Positions 26,979-35,560 of a stretch of DNA of 64,000 bases are shown one piece after another. Position 1 is the first letter of the stretch; each line of letters opens with the position of its first letter. The translations under genes and the position numbers were made by a program. This stretch comes from Limisphaerales bacterium (GTDB lineage Bacteria; Verrucomicrobiota; Verrucomicrobiia; Limisphaerales; SXTU01), in contig WRPG01000016.1 in assembly GCA_009773355.1 (NCBI GenBank), positions 1-64,000 on the forward strand. Direction: 5' to 3'. Below the pieces are notes generated by a model. That model made no database searches and had not been told where the DNA came from. It was given only the letters and a program-made list of their open reading frames with translations.

Positions 26979-27578
26979 TTACTTCGTGTGCTCCTCGCCC
27001 GCGCCCGCCAGCGCGGCGACGGGCGGCTGCTCCGGCGGGGCGATGTAGGCGGCGGGTTCGGCGGGCGTTTCCAGACTGCCTTCCATCAGCGCCGCGACCT
27101 GCCGCTGGACGGCTTCGAGCTGCGTAAGCTGCAATTCCGGGTCGGGAATCGTGAACACGTCGCCGGTCTTCGGCTGCTCATAGACGAAGATGCGCACGCC
27201 GTTTTCCTTCAACTGCGCCTTCACCTTGAGGATTTTCTTCCGCTCCAGCATCACGGCCAGGATGTAGGCGGCGGCGCGATACTGCGGGTCGTTTTTCTCC
27301 ATCAGCTTGCGCAGCAGCGTCTCGGCGGTCTCCTTCTGGATGGCGTCCGGCGCGGCGGCGGGCGGCGCCTGATACTCGCCGACCCAGTGCGAGATGAAGC
27401 CCTTGCGGTCGCTCGCGCCCTCGCTGAACTGCGCCGTCCAGCACGCCTCGCACACGTCCTGCCGCGCGAGTTCGTGCCGGTCGAACGCGAGCAGCGTGTG
27501 GTAGGACTGCCGGTTGGCGAAGGGCTTTTCGCAGGCCTGGCAGGCATGCGAGCGGCTTTGGATGTTCCAGTCGGTCAT
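26979..27578 (-). CDS. Uncharacterised CxxC protein upstream of rnc
   Basis: From ATG at 27578 this encodes 199 residues. Two zinc-ribbon-like pairs are present near the start (CQACEKPF and CEACWTAQF), followed by a helical middle (ETLLRKLMEKNDPQYRAAAYILAVMLERKKILK) and a strand with VRIFVYEQPKTGDVFTIPDPEL. I recognise this only as a conserved-looking PVC hypothetical protein. It is probably cotranscribed with rnc (10-base gap), which hints at RNA metabolism, but nothing in the sequence proves it. Confidence 0.7.
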   Translation of the reverse strand: MTDWNIQSRSHACQACEKPFANRQSYHTLLAFDRHELARQDVCEACWTAQFSEGASDRKGFISHWVGEYQAPPAAAPDAIQKETAETLLRKLMEKNDPQYRAAAYILAVMLERKKILKVKAQLKENGVRIFVYEQPKTGDVFTIPDPELQLTQLEAVQRQVAALMEGSLETPAEPAAYIAPPEQPPVAALAGAGEEHTK

Positions 27579-27680
27579 CAAAAAAGTTGAGTTGAGCGCG
27601 CCGGCGCTTAGGATGCGCGGACTGTATCGGCAGCCGGAAACCAGTGGCAATTCCTTTCCGGTGGCGGGCACCCGTGGTGG

Positions 27681-27752
27681 TTACGCATTACGTTTTACGT
27701 TTTCGCGGCCACCCGGCGCGCTCCGGCAGACACGTAAAACGTAATGCGTAAA
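27681..27752. repeat. Palindromic heptad element upstream of the M24-fold gene
   Basis: The left arm is TTACGCATTACGTTTTACG and the right arm CGTAAAACGTAATGCGTAA, reverse complements of each other, with a GC-rich spacer. It lies between divergent genes, one of the few cases not next to a stop codon. It shares words with 6975-7055 and 60326-60416. Confidence 0.92.
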
Positions 27753-27770
27753 GCGCAAGTTCCCCTTTCC

Positions 27771-28868
27771 ATGAACCCCGAACTCAAAACCAAACTCACC
27801 CAGGTCCGCGCACTCCTGCGCGCGCACAAGGCCAACGCCGCGCTGCTCGGCCTGCAACCCAACTTCTCCTGGCTCGCCTGTGGCGGCGAGGCGCACATCC
27901 CGCTCAACAGCAATCTCAGCTTCGGCCAGCTCGTCGTCACGGCGAAGGGCTTTTACGTCTTTGCCAGCCGGATCGAGATGCGCTGCTTGCAGGACGAGGT
28001 GGTGAAGGGCCTCGGCGCGACACCGCTGCTCTGGGAGTGGCACGACAACGCCAGCGCGCTCAAGGCGCTCAAGTCCGTCGCCGACCCGAGGCGCACGCTC
28101 TCCGACTGCGGCGACTGGGGCACGCAAGCGCGGCCCGAACTCTTCGCCCCGCTGCACTACTCGTTGCAGGACGCCGAGGTGAAGCGCTACCGCGCGCTGG
28201 GCAAGGCGGCGGAGGCGGCCTTGAACGAGACGTGCCGCAGCCTCCAGCCGGGCCAGTCGGAATTCCAAATCTCCGGCGTCCTCTCCGAACGTGCCTGGGC
28301 GCGCAACCTCACGCCCGTCGTCGTGCTGGTCGCCACCGACGAGCGCATCCGCAACTACCGTCACCCGCGCCCGACCACGAAGAAGCTCCGCAAGTTCGCC
28401 GAGGTCATCCTCTGCGCACGGCAGCACGGGCTGATCGTGGCGCTCACGCGCATGGTTCACTTCGGTCCCATCTCCAAGGAACTCCGCCGCCGGCACGACG
28501 CCGTCTGCGCCGTGGACACCGAGCTGCATCTCGCCACGCAAGTCGGCGCGACGGTGCAGGACGTTTTCCGTCAGGGCGTCGCCGCCTACGATGCGGTTGG
28601 CTTCGCCGACGAGTGGCATCTCCACCACCAAGGCGGCCCGTGCGGCTACCAAGGGCGCGACTACCTCGGCTCGCCCACCGCGCCCGGGGTCGTGCTGGAG
28701 AACCAGCCCTTCGCGTGGAACCCCTCGATCACCGGCACCAAGAGCGAGGACACCATTCTGGCCACCAGCCAAGGCCCGCAAGTCATCACGCCCGCGCAAG
28801 ACTGGCCGATGGTGAGCGTAGAAGGCGACGAAGGCGTCTGGCAGCGACCGGACATTCTGGTGCGCTGA
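27771..28868 (+). CDS. M24-fold (Xaa-Pro peptidase-like) protein lacking classical metal ligands
   Basis: The 365-residue product begins MNPELKTKLTQVRALL and has an N-terminal creatinase-like domain and a C-terminal pita-bread-like half. VVVLVATDERIRNYRHPRPTTKKL and ARQHGLIVALTRMVHFGPIS identify the subfamily. Where active M24 peptidases have Asp ligands, the sequence reads ILCARQHGLIVAL, and HHQGGPCGYQGRDY stands in place of HGxGHGxG. The usual set of five metal ligands is therefore incomplete, and catalysis as an aminopeptidase is doubtful. The ATG at 27771 is preferred over the in-frame ATG at 27744, which lies in repeat. Confidence 0.8.
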   Translation: MNPELKTKLTQVRALLRAHKANAALLGLQPNFSWLACGGEAHIPLNSNLSFGQLVVTAKGFYVFASRIEMRCLQDEVVKGLGATPLLWEWHDNASALKALKSVADPRRTLSDCGDWGTQARPELFAPLHYSLQDAEVKRYRALGKAAEAALNETCRSLQPGQSEFQISGVLSERAWARNLTPVVVLVATDERIRNYRHPRPTTKKLRKFAEVILCARQHGLIVALTRMVHFGPISKELRRRHDAVCAVDTELHLATQVGATVQDVFRQGVAAYDAVGFADEWHLHHQGGPCGYQGRDYLGSPTAPGVVLENQPFAWNPSITGTKSEDTILATSQGPQVITPAQDWPMVSVEGDEGVWQRPDILVR

Positions 28869-28886
28869 ACCGTTTGCCAAAGAGAG

Positions 28887-28970
28887 TGTTCAGTAATCAG
28901 TTTCAGTTTTCAGTGGTGCGGCCTGGTTCGGCACCGCGACTGAACACTGGTTACTGAACACTGATTACTT
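28887..28970. repeat. Palindromic heptad element supplying the cytochrome b stop codon
   Basis: The left arm is GTGTTCAGTAATCAGTTTCA and the right arm contains GAACACTGGTTACTGAACAC followed by TGATTAC, read as CAGTAAT-type heptads. The TAA stop of the cytochrome b gene (28965-28967) lies in the right arm. The plus-strand M24-fold gene ends 18 bases to the left, so the element sits between convergent genes. Confidence 0.9.
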
Positions 28971-30911
28971 GGTCCCGTTCTTCGGCGGCACATACCACTC
29001 GCCGCGCAGCCAGTCGGTGAGGAGGCCGAGCTGCTTCGCGTCCAGAATCTTCTTGTCCGCGAAGGCGGGCATGCGGTCGTTGCGCTTGCCGTAGAAGTCC
29101 GCGTGGTTCGGGTTGCTGATGAAGCGCAGCAACCACGCGCGCGAGCCGTAGCCGGTCAGGTCCGGCGCGGTGGCGTCCGGGTCCTTCTTGCCGAAGCTGT
29201 GGCAGTCGGTGCAGGCGAAGTCGCCCGTGATGAGCGCGCGGCCCTGCTTGATGAGTTCGGCATCAGCCTTGTCCGGGCCGGCCTGGGACTTGAGCCTCGC
29301 CTCGGCGGAGAGCGCGGCGATGACTTTCTTCAGGTCGCCGGCCTTCTCGGACGTGCAGTTCTTCTTCACCCACTTGACCATCTTGCCGTCCTTGAACTTG
29401 GTGCCGCCGAAGAAACGCGGGCCATCCACGCGGGCGGGGTCCATCAGGCCGGCCAGCCATTCGCGGGTGGCGAAGCCCTTCAAGTCCGGCGCCCACGGGC
29501 GGGCATAGACCGTGACCTGGTCGCCGGGCTTCAACGCGCGGCCGCCCAGGCTTTTGTTCAAGTCGCGCAGTTGCTCCGGCTTGGTGAAGCGGTATTCGGC
29601 GATGCTTTCCCAAGTGTCCCCGGCACGCACGGTGTAGGTGTTGAGCGGCATCCGCCCCGTGCCGTCGTGGCCGTCGAAGCGGTGGCAGCTCGCGCAGTTC
29701 TTGGCGAAGAGCTTGGGGCCTTGCGTGAAGGGGTCGTCACGCAGCAGCGCCGCGCCCCCGGAGGGCGGGATGCCGCGTTCGGACACGAGCTGGCGCATCC
29801 GCTCGGCGCTGCGGCGGTCGTGTTCCTTGGCGGTCAGATAGGTTTCATCCTTGCTGTCCTGGACGAGCGCGATGCGCGTGAGCGTGAGCGCGCCCACCGC
29901 CAGCACGCCGATGAAGAGGACGTTGAAGCGGTGGCCGTGCTTCCACTTGGCCACGAACGGCATGAGCGCGAGAACCGTCATCACCAGGCCGGGAATGACC
30001 ATCGCGCCCCAGACCTCGGTGCCGCCGGGGAAGTATTTCAGGAACTGGAACAGGAAAAGCATGAACCACTCCGGGCGCGCGGCGCTGTATTGCTCCGAGG
30101 GATCGGCGGGCGCGCCGAGGTGGACGCCCGGGGCGGCGCCGGGATTTTGCCAGAGCGGCACGAGCACGAAGCCCAGCAGCACGATGAGCACCGCGAGGCA
30201 GGCGGCGGCGTCCTTGAGGAACTGCGCGGGGAAATACGGCTCGTCCGGGCAGCCACAGTCCTTGGGCGCGTCCGCAAAGCCGTGCTTGCGGTTCAGATAG
30301 TAGTGTCCGCCCAGGACGAGCGCGACGATCAGCGGCAGCAGGCCCGCGTGCAGCGCCAGGAAGTGCGTGAGCGTGTGATGGCCGACCGACGAGCCGCCCA
30401 TCGCGATTTTTTGCAGCCACGGTCCGATGACCGGGGTGACGCCCATGATGCCAATCGGCACGCGTGACGCCCAAAAACCGTGCTGGTCATACGGCAGCAG
30501 CCAGCCCGTCGCGGACATCGCGATGGCCAACGGGAGCAGCAGCAGCACGAGCCAGAAGTTCACCTCGCGCGGCGCGCGATAGACGCCGTAGATGACCATT
30601 TGCAGCAGGTGCAGCACGAGCACCACCACGAACGCCTGCGCCCCGAAGTGGTGCAGCCCGCGCAGCAGCCAGCCGCCGGTCATCTCGTTCTGGATGAAAT
30701 GGATGCTCTCCCACGCGGTCTGCGTGCTTGGGCTGTAGGCCGTCCACAGGAAAAACCCCGTGACCGCCTGGAGGAAGAACACGTAGAGCAGCAGCGTGCC
30801 CCACGAGTAGCGCCACCGCGACCCGCCGGGAAGGTTTTGGAACAGGAACGCCTCCGCGAAGCGCCCCAGCCCCGTCCGTTCATCCACCCAAGCCAAGACC
30901 CGCTTAATCAT
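28965..30911 (-). CDS. Cytochrome b fused to diheme cytochrome c, with an inserted LysM domain
   Basis: The 648-residue protein is the core of a Rieske/cytochrome b quinol-oxidising complex. Residues 1-350 are cytochrome b with membrane helices and heme histidines in LLRGLHHFGAQAF, VLVLHLL and GHHTLTHFLALHAG. The quinone-site region carries PEW at residues 280-282 (RPEWFMLFLFQF). A periplasmic part has a first heme site CASCH (406-410) and a second CTDCH (567-571). Between CASCH and APDLKGFATREW lies YTVRAGDTWESIAE...LKPGDQVTVYA (about 425-471), a LysM module. The gene overlaps the Rieske gene by ATGA. Confidence 0.93.
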   Translation of the reverse strand: MIKRVLAWVDERTGLGRFAEAFLFQNLPGGSRWRYSWGTLLLYVFFLQAVTGFFLWTAYSPSTQTAWESIHFIQNEMTGGWLLRGLHHFGAQAFVVVLVLHLLQMVIYGVYRAPREVNFWLVLLLLPLAIAMSATGWLLPYDQHGFWASRVPIGIMGVTPVIGPWLQKIAMGGSSVGHHTLTHFLALHAGLLPLIVALVLGGHYYLNRKHGFADAPKDCGCPDEPYFPAQFLKDAAACLAVLIVLLGFVLVPLWQNPGAAPGVHLGAPADPSEQYSAARPEWFMLFLFQFLKYFPGGTEVWGAMVIPGLVMTVLALMPFVAKWKHGHRFNVLFIGVLAVGALTLTRIALVQDSKDETYLTAKEHDRRSAERMRQLVSERGIPPSGGAALLRDDPFTQGPKLFAKNCASCHRFDGHDGTGRMPLNTYTVRAGDTWESIAEYRFTKPEQLRDLNKSLGGRALKPGDQVTVYARPWAPDLKGFATREWLAGLMDPARVDGPRFFGGTKFKDGKMVKWVKKNCTSEKAGDLKKVIAALSAEARLKSQAGPDKADAELIKQGRALITGDFACTDCHSFGKKDPDATAPDLTGYGSRAWLLRFISNPNHADFYGKRNDRMPAFADKKILDAKQLGLLTDWLRGEWYVPPKNGTK

Positions 30912-31471
30912 GCGACTGGTTTCTTCTCCGTGACCCCGAGTTGAAAATCCTGGAACCGCACCCAGACCTCGTTCCGGTTGCGCACCTGGACTTCGAGAGT
31001 GTCCAACGGGCGCGGACTCGGGCTTTGCTCATCCTTCAGCCCGCCGTCCTTGAGGAACAGGCTGTTGTGGCACGGGCAGAGGAAGCCCTGCTGCTCCTCC
31101 ACGTAATCCACAAAGCAGCCCGCGTGCGGGCAGACCACGCTCAGGGCGAGCAGCTTGTCCTTCGCCTGCCGCTGGAGGAACACCGCGCCGATGGGCACCT
31201 GCGTGAACTTTGTCCACGCGTCGCGCCGGTCCGCGAGCACCGGGAACTGCACCGGCGTGCCGTCCTCCGGCAGCGTGTCCAGCGTCGTGACCTTGACGAA
31301 GTTTTCCACCGTCTTGAGGCGGGTGAGCGGGTCGAGAAAAACCCGCGTGCCCACCGCCGCCGGTGTGCCGACCGCCGCCACGGCGAGGCACGCGGCGCAG
31401 CCCTGTTTCAGGAACTCGCGCCGCGCCGGAGGCGACGCTGCTGCGCCGGGAGTGGCGGGGTCTTTTTGCAT
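30908..31471 (-). CDS. Rieske iron-sulfur protein
   Basis: This 187-residue protein carries a Tat signal (RREFLKQGCAACLAVAAVGTPAAVG), as exported folded Rieske proteins usually do. The 2Fe-2S motifs are CPHAGC (Cys114, His116) and CPCHNS (Cys132, His135), with a potential disulfide between Cys119 and Cys134. It is translated just ahead of the cytochrome b-c gene (four-base overlap), and together they should form a bc-type complex passing electrons from quinol to cytochrome c. Confidence 0.95.
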   Translation of the reverse strand: MQKDPATPGAAASPPARREFLKQGCAACLAVAAVGTPAAVGTRVFLDPLTRLKTVENFVKVTTLDTLPEDGTPVQFPVLADRRDAWTKFTQVPIGAVFLQRQAKDKLLALSVVCPHAGCFVDYVEEQQGFLCPCHNSLFLKDGGLKDEQSPSPRPLDTLEVQVRNRNEVWVRFQDFQLGVTEKKPVA

Positions 31472-31628
31472 GAGGCTATGACTTAAAACGTGTTGGTGAA
31501 TTCAGCGGCAATTCGTCGTGGCAGGTCAAGCGACGAGCACGCTCCGGGCCGCGCGGTTCACCGCTTTTTTTGCGTGCAAACCGTCCCCCCTCCGGCTACA
31601 CAGCCCCCCGCTCGACAGCACAACAATT

Positions 31629-32021
31629 ATGAAACGATTCACCATCACCCTCAGCCTCTGCGCGGGCCTCGCGCTCGCCCTCACCGCCACCGCCGCGGAC
31701 AAGAAACTCCCCCCGGCCGCCAAGAAATCCGGCCTGACGTTCGACAAGGACATCAAGCCTATCTTCGAGAAGGCCTGCGTCGAGTGCCACGGCGAGAAGA
31801 AGTCCAAGGGCAAGCTCAAGCTCGACACGCTCGCCAACACCCTCAAGGCCAGTGAAAACGGCAAGTCCGTCATTCCCGGCAAGAGCGCGGACAGCGCGCT
31901 CGTCAAGGCCATCGCCCGCGTGAACGAGGACGACGCCATGCCGCCCGAGGGCAAGGGCAAGCCGCTGACCAACGAGCAGATCGGCCTCATCCGCGCGTGG
32001 ATTGACCAGGGCGCGAAGTAA
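31629..32021 (+). CDS. Periplasmic planctomycete-type cytochrome c
   Basis: The 130-residue product starts MKRFTITLSLCAGLALALTA (signal peptide) and has one heme site, CVECH (Cys50, Cys53, His54), followed by the MPP motif (DDAMPPEGKG) and the closing RAWIDQGAK typical of PSCyt1 domains. It is divergent from the Rieske/cytochrome b operon and could be its electron acceptor, which is inference from position. A strong terminator follows. Confidence 0.9.
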   Translation: MKRFTITLSLCAGLALALTATAADKKLPPAAKKSGLTFDKDIKPIFEKACVECHGEKKSKGKLKLDTLANTLKASENGKSVIPGKSADSALVKAIARVNEDDAMPPEGKGKPLTNEQIGLIRAWIDQGAK

Positions 32022-32046
32022 GCCCGCTTCAAAACTCCTTTCGCCA

Positions 32047-32080
32047 AACTCCGGTCCGTTCGCGGGCCGGAGTTTTTTTT
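32047..32080 (+). terminator. Rho-independent terminator after the cytochrome c gene
   Basis: The stem AACTCCGGTCCG pairs with CGGGCCGGAGTT (one G-U pair) around a TTCG loop and ends in eight T. It is the only classical terminator with a long T-run that I could see in the window. Confidence 0.9.
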
Positions 32081-32086
32081 GCTTTC

Positions 32087-32152
32087 TGTAGCGGCGGCCT
32101 GTGACCCCGTCGGACGCGTTGGCGTGCTCGCCCCCCCCCGAACGCCACTACA
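32087..32152. repeat. GC-rich palindromic element, TGTAGCGGCG family, copy 1
   Basis: It starts TGTAGCGGCGGCCTGTGACC and ends GAACGCCACTACA, the reverse complement of TGTAGTGGCGTTC. The TAG stop of the convergent HAD gene (32148-32150) is inside it. A related element is at 57953-58015. Confidence 0.75.
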
Positions 32153-32771
32153 GCAGTCCCGCCGCCCGCACCGCCGCGATGGTCTGCTCCGGCGTCTGGT
32201 GATGCACCACCCGCCAGCCGCGCGCGTGGCCGGCGTCCACGTTTTCCTTCCGGTCGTCGAGGTAGAGCAGCTCCGCTCCGCGTCGCTTCGTGCGGTGCTC
32301 GACGATTTCGTAGATGCGGTGGTCCGGCTTCATCGTGCCCGCCTCGTGCGAGTAGATGTAGTCCGTGAAGTGCGCGAAGAACGGAAAGTTCGCGCGGATG
32401 TGGCGCACGGCGAGGTCGTTCGTGTTCGAGAAGATGAACGTCGGCACGCCACGCGTGCGGAGCTGGGCGTGCAGCGCAATCATCGGGTGAATCGCCGTGA
32501 AGATGTCGCCGAAGATGTCCGCGAACTCGTCGAACACGCCGGTGTAGCCGGTGAGCGAGGAAACCTCGCGGAAGAATTCATCATTCGTCATCTGCCCGCT
32601 CTCGAAGCGGAGCAGCAGCGGCGACTGGTCCAGCAGTCCGCGAATCTGCTTCGCGTCGCGCCCGCTGTGCGCCGCCAGCCGCCGCGCGACGATGCCATAG
32701 TCGAATTCCAGCAGCACCTTGCCGAGGTCGAAGACGACGGCGGTGGGGGCAAGTGTGGTTGTGGTGCTCAT
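32148..32771 (-). CDS. HAD-superfamily hydrolase
   Basis: This 207-residue protein has the HAD motif I variant VVFDLGKVLLEFD (Asp15), motif II FIFSNTND, a lysine motif in GTMKPDHRIYEIV and motif III LLYLDDRKENVDAG. This is the YihX-like group of sugar-phosphate or general phosphatases. The substrate cannot be inferred, and it stands alone between repeat elements. Confidence 0.87.
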   Translation of the reverse strand: MSTTTTLAPTAVVFDLGKVLLEFDYGIVARRLAAHSGRDAKQIRGLLDQSPLLLRFESGQMTNDEFFREVSSLTGYTGVFDEFADIFGDIFTAIHPMIALHAQLRTRGVPTFIFSNTNDLAVRHIRANFPFFAHFTDYIYSHEAGTMKPDHRIYEIVEHRTKRRGAELLYLDDRKENVDAGHARGWRVVHHQTPEQTIAAVRAAGLL

Positions 32772-32791
32772 GGGAGATGACCTGCGGACGA

Positions 32792-32894
32792 AGTAATCAG
32801 TAATCAGTAATCAGTAATCAGTAATCAGTGGTGGTGAAGCCGGACGCGTGTGGTGACTCGAAACTGAATACTGAACACTGATCACTGAATACTG
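32792..32894. repeat. Palindromic heptad element supplying the recR stop codon
   Basis: The left part holds five exact tandem heptads (AGTAATC). The right part reads CTGAATA, CTGAACA, CTGATCA, CTGAATA, the complementary type. The recR TGA stop (32882-32884) and the codons for its last four or so residues lie in the right part. Words match 28887-28970. Confidence 0.93.
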
Positions 32895-33484
32895 GTTCGT
32901 CCTTCGAGCGCCCGGCTCAAGGTCAGCTCATCCGCGAACTCCAGCCCGCTCCCCGCCGGCAACCCGTGCGCGAGGCGGCTCACCTTCACGCCGCGAGATG
33001 CAAGGCGTTTGGCGAGGTAGTGGCCGGTGGCGTCGCCCTCCACATCGGTGCCGAGCGCGAGGATGATTTCCTTCACCGGCTCGGAGCCGAGCCGGGTTTC
33101 CAGCTCCGCGATGCGCAAGTCCTCCGGGCCGACGCCGTTGAGCGGCGAAATCTTCCCGCCCAGCACATGGAAGCGCCCGTGGAACGCGCCGGACTTCTCG
33201 ATGCTGAAAATGTCCGTGGGCCGCTCCACCACGCAGATCAGAGAAGTGTCGCGACGCGGATCATCGCACAAGCCGCACGGCTGCCGCTCCGTCAGCGCAC
33301 CGCACACGCGGCAGAACCCGATGCGCTCACGCGCGGCGAGGATGGCGTTTGCCAGCGCCCGCACTGCGCCCGCCTCGCTCTGCACGAGATGCAACGCCAG
33401 CCGCTCCGCCGAACGCGGCCCGATGCCGGGGAGACGCGACAGGGCGGCGGTGAGAGCGATGATGGGTTCCGGGAGGGAGGGCAT
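32882..33484 (-). CDS. recR: Recombination protein RecR
   Basis: This 200-residue protein matches RecR length. It has the HhH region LSRLPGIGPRSAERLALHL, a four-cysteine zinc finger (Cys58, Cys61, Cys70, Cys73) and a Toprim domain starting ICVVERPTDIFSIEK. RecR works with RecO and RecF in loading RecA at gaps. The last residues (TSIQ) and stop are repeat-encoded. It precedes a ybaB gene in most bacteria; here ybaB is transcribed ahead of it. Confidence 0.95.
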   Translation of the reverse strand: MPSLPEPIIALTAALSRLPGIGPRSAERLALHLVQSEAGAVRALANAILAARERIGFCRVCGALTERQPCGLCDDPRRDTSLICVVERPTDIFSIEKSGAFHGRFHVLGGKISPLNGVGPEDLRIAELETRLGSEPVKEIILALGTDVEGDATGHYLAKRLASRGVKVSRLAHGLPAGSGLEFADELTLSRALEGRTSIQ

Positions 33485-33485
33485 G

Positions 33486-33566
33486 ACGTGTTCCGTGCTG
33501 CGTGTTGCGTGACTATTGCCGGATGCGTCCTGCGTGAATCACGCAACACGCAACACGGAGCACGTT
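33486..33566. repeat. Palindromic heptad element between ybaB and recR
   Basis: The left arm contains GTGCTGCGTGTTGCGTGA and the right arm TCACGCAACACGCAACACGG. These are heptads of the CGTGTTG/CAACACG type. It begins directly at the ybaB stop codon. The same words recur at 63928-64000. Confidence 0.92.
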
Positions 33567-33877
33567 CACATCATCCCCGGCAGGTTGAAGCCCTGCGTCA
33601 CCTTGCCCATCTCGGTGTTGGAGATTTCCTTCGCCTGCGCGAGAGCGTTGTTGGCGGCGGCGAGCACCATGTCCTCGATGAGCGACACGTCGGACGGGTT
33701 GACCGCCGCGGGGTCAATCTTGATGGCGGCCAGCGAGCCGTCGCACTTCGCGGTGACCTTCACCACGCCGCCGCCGCTCGTGGCCTCGACGGTCTTGGCC
33801 GCGAGTTCGCTCTGGACGCGCTCAATCTGCTGCTGCATCCGCTGCGCCTGCTTCATCAGTTTGCCAATGCTCGACAT
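33566..33877 (-). CDS. ybaB: YbaB/EbfC nucleoid-associated protein
   Basis: The 103-residue product starts MSSIGKLMKQAQRMQQQIERVQSEL and contains VEATSGGGVVKVTAKCDG and IDPAAVNPSDVSLIEDMVLAAANNAL, the standard YbaB pattern. The family binds DNA as a dimer and is usually encoded with dnaX and recR; dnaX is not in the window. The ATG at 33877 was chosen because upstream codons fall in a palindrome. Confidence 0.93.
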   Translation of the reverse strand: MSSIGKLMKQAQRMQQQIERVQSELAAKTVEATSGGGVVKVTAKCDGSLAAIKIDPAAVNPSDVSLIEDMVLAAANNALAQAKEISNTEMGKVTQGFNLPGMM

Positions 33878-33932
33878 ATGCCGCGAGGTTTGCAGGTTCG
33901 CGCGCGGAGCGCAATGCGGGGGTGTGGCGATA

Positions 33933-34006
33933 GGAGCGCAGGTGTCCAACCTGCGTGCCGAGCAGACGAGAGACCGACGCAGGTTGGACACCTGCGCTCC
34001 GGGCTA
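33933..34006. repeat. Palindrome with perfect 24-bp arms, supplying the sulfatase stop codon
   Basis: The left arm begins GGAGCGCAGGTGTCCAACC and its exact 24-base reverse complement follows after 20 bases. Each arm contains a smaller palindrome (GCAGGTGTCCAACCTGC). The TAG stop of the sulfatase (34004-34006) is the TAG of GTAGCCCGGAGCG, just outside the right arm. Confidence 0.95.
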
Positions 34007-35497
34007 CCGAATCTTCTGGTCCGGCAGTTCCTTCTTGATGCCCTCGTCCATCGGCATCTTGTCCGTCGCGGCGGTCAGGCCGGTCTGCTTCATCAGCTTC
34101 GCCAGCTCGGATTGCAGCTCCTTCACGACCGGCGCGTATTTCGGGTTGGCGATGAGGTTGTGCCGCTCGTCAGGGTCGAACTCCATGTTGTAAAGCTCGG
34201 CCATGTGGCGGTCGGCTTTCCCGTCGCCATGCGGGTAGTGGACGTATTTCCAAGTGTCGGTGCGGACGCCGCGGACGTTGGGCGTGTAGGGGAACTGCTT
34301 CTCGTAGTTGTAATGGTAGAACCACGACTTGCGCCATGCGGAGTCGCCGCGCTGGACGAGCTTCACCCAGGATTTGCCGTGAAGGTCTTTGAGCGGCGCG
34401 GCTCCGCAGAGTTCGAGCAGGCTCGGGGCCATGTCCACGGTGAGGACTTGCTGGGACACCACCTTCGACTGTGTCGGCAGCGTGAGGCCGGGGTAACGCA
34501 CGACGAGCGGGATGCGGATGCTGGCCTCGTGCATGGTGCGCTTGTCCACCATGCCGTGCTCGCCGTTGAGCAGGCCATTGTCGCCCATGTGGACGATGAT
34601 GGTGCTGTCCAGTTCGCCGCGCTCCTTGAGCAGCTCGTAGAAGCGGCCCACGGAATCGTCCACGCTGCGGATGGTGCCCCAGTAGGCGCGGGTCATGTTC
34701 GCGAAGTCCTTCACCGCCTCGGGCCGGCTGTCGGGAAAATTCTTCCGCCACTCGAAGAGCGGGCCGTAGATGCCGTGCCAGGTATGGATGCGGTCCTGCA
34801 GCCAGAGCGGCTTGTCGGCGAGGCGGAAGGCGCTTTCGGGATACGGAATCCAGACGTTGTCGAAGCTGTTCGAGTATTTCGGCTCGGGGAAATAGAAGCT
34901 GTGCGGGGCCTTGTGGCCGACCATCAGGAGCCAGGGCTTGCCGCCGTGGTCGCGCTTGAGCCAGTCCTCGGCGAGCTGCGTGACGACGTGCGTGTAGTAG
35001 CCGGGGATGACCTTGCCGCCCGCGCCGTTCTGGTTCCACTCGGTGTCGTAGTATTTGCCCTGGCCCTTGTGCGTGACGAACCAGTTGAAGCCGGGGCGCG
35101 GCTGGTCATTGTTCTCGCCCATGTGCCACTTGCCAAAGTAGGCCGTGTCGTAGCCCGCGCTCTGGAGCTGCATCGGGAAGCTGCGGAAGTTCGCGGGATA
35201 CTCGGTGAAGTTGTCCTGCACGCCGTGCGCGTGGGCATAGACGCCGCTGAGGATGCTCGCGCGGCTGGGCGAGCAAAGCGACGTGGTGCAGAAGGTGTTC
35301 TTGAAATACACGCCCTCCTTGCCGAGCCGGTCAATGTTCGGCGTCTTGAGATGCGGGTTGCCCGCGAGGCCGAGCGCGTCCCAGCGCTGGTCGTCGGTGA
35401 GGATGAAGAGGAGGTTCGGGCGCTTCGGCGCGGCACTGGCGACGAGCACCGAGGCCGTCAGCAAGGAGGAAGCCAGCAGGCGGATGAACTTGAGCAT
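34004..35497 (-). CDS. Secreted sulfatase (formylglycine type)
   Basis: The 497-residue product starts [22 protein letters not shown] (signal peptide). Metal residues are in [13 protein letters not shown], and the catalytic motif is [11 protein letters not shown] with Cys75, the residue converted to formylglycine. [19 protein letters not shown] and the C-terminal [13 protein letters not shown] are typical of PVC and Bacteroidetes sulfatases acting on sulfated glycans. The specific glycan is not determinable. Confidence 0.94.
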   Translation of the reverse strand: MLKFIRLLASSLLTASVLVASAAPKRPNLLFILTDDQRWDALGLAGNPHLKTPNIDRLGKEGVYFKNTFCTTSLCSPSRASILSGVYAHAHGVQDNFTEYPANFRSFPMQLQSAGYDTAYFGKWHMGENNDQPRPGFNWFVTHKGQGKYYDTEWNQNGAGGKVIPGYYTHVVTQLAEDWLKRDHGGKPWLLMVGHKAPHSFYFPEPKYSNSFDNVWIPYPESAFRLADKPLWLQDRIHTWHGIYGPLFEWRKNFPDSRPEAVKDFANMTRAYWGTIRSVDDSVGRFYELLKERGELDSTIIVHMGDNGLLNGEHGMVDKRTMHEASIRIPLVVRYPGLTLPTQSKVVSQQVLTVDMAPSLLELCGAAPLKDLHGKSWVKLVQRGDSAWRKSWFYHYNYEKQFPYTPNVRGVRTDTWKYVHYPHGDGKADRHMAELYNMEFDPDERHNLIANPKYAPVVKELQSELAKLMKQTGLTAATDKMPMDEGIKKELPDQKIR

Positions 35498-35560
35498 GGC
35501 GCGAGTGTGCGGGGAAAACCGGCCGGGTTCAACCGGCAAGCTGCGCGGAGTCTCGCCCGC

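Noticed and set aside
29740-29775. GIPPSGG in the cytochrome b-c protein as a half copy of the recQ-type GVPPSGG palindrome
   Set aside because: The DNA is only partly similar, no second arm is visible, and a GIPP-type segment is common at this place in related cytochromes (from memory).
32792-32894. Tandem CAGTAAT repeats as a possible CRISPR array
   Set aside because: Units are 7 bp with no spacers of uniform length, and an inverted half follows. No cas genes are present.
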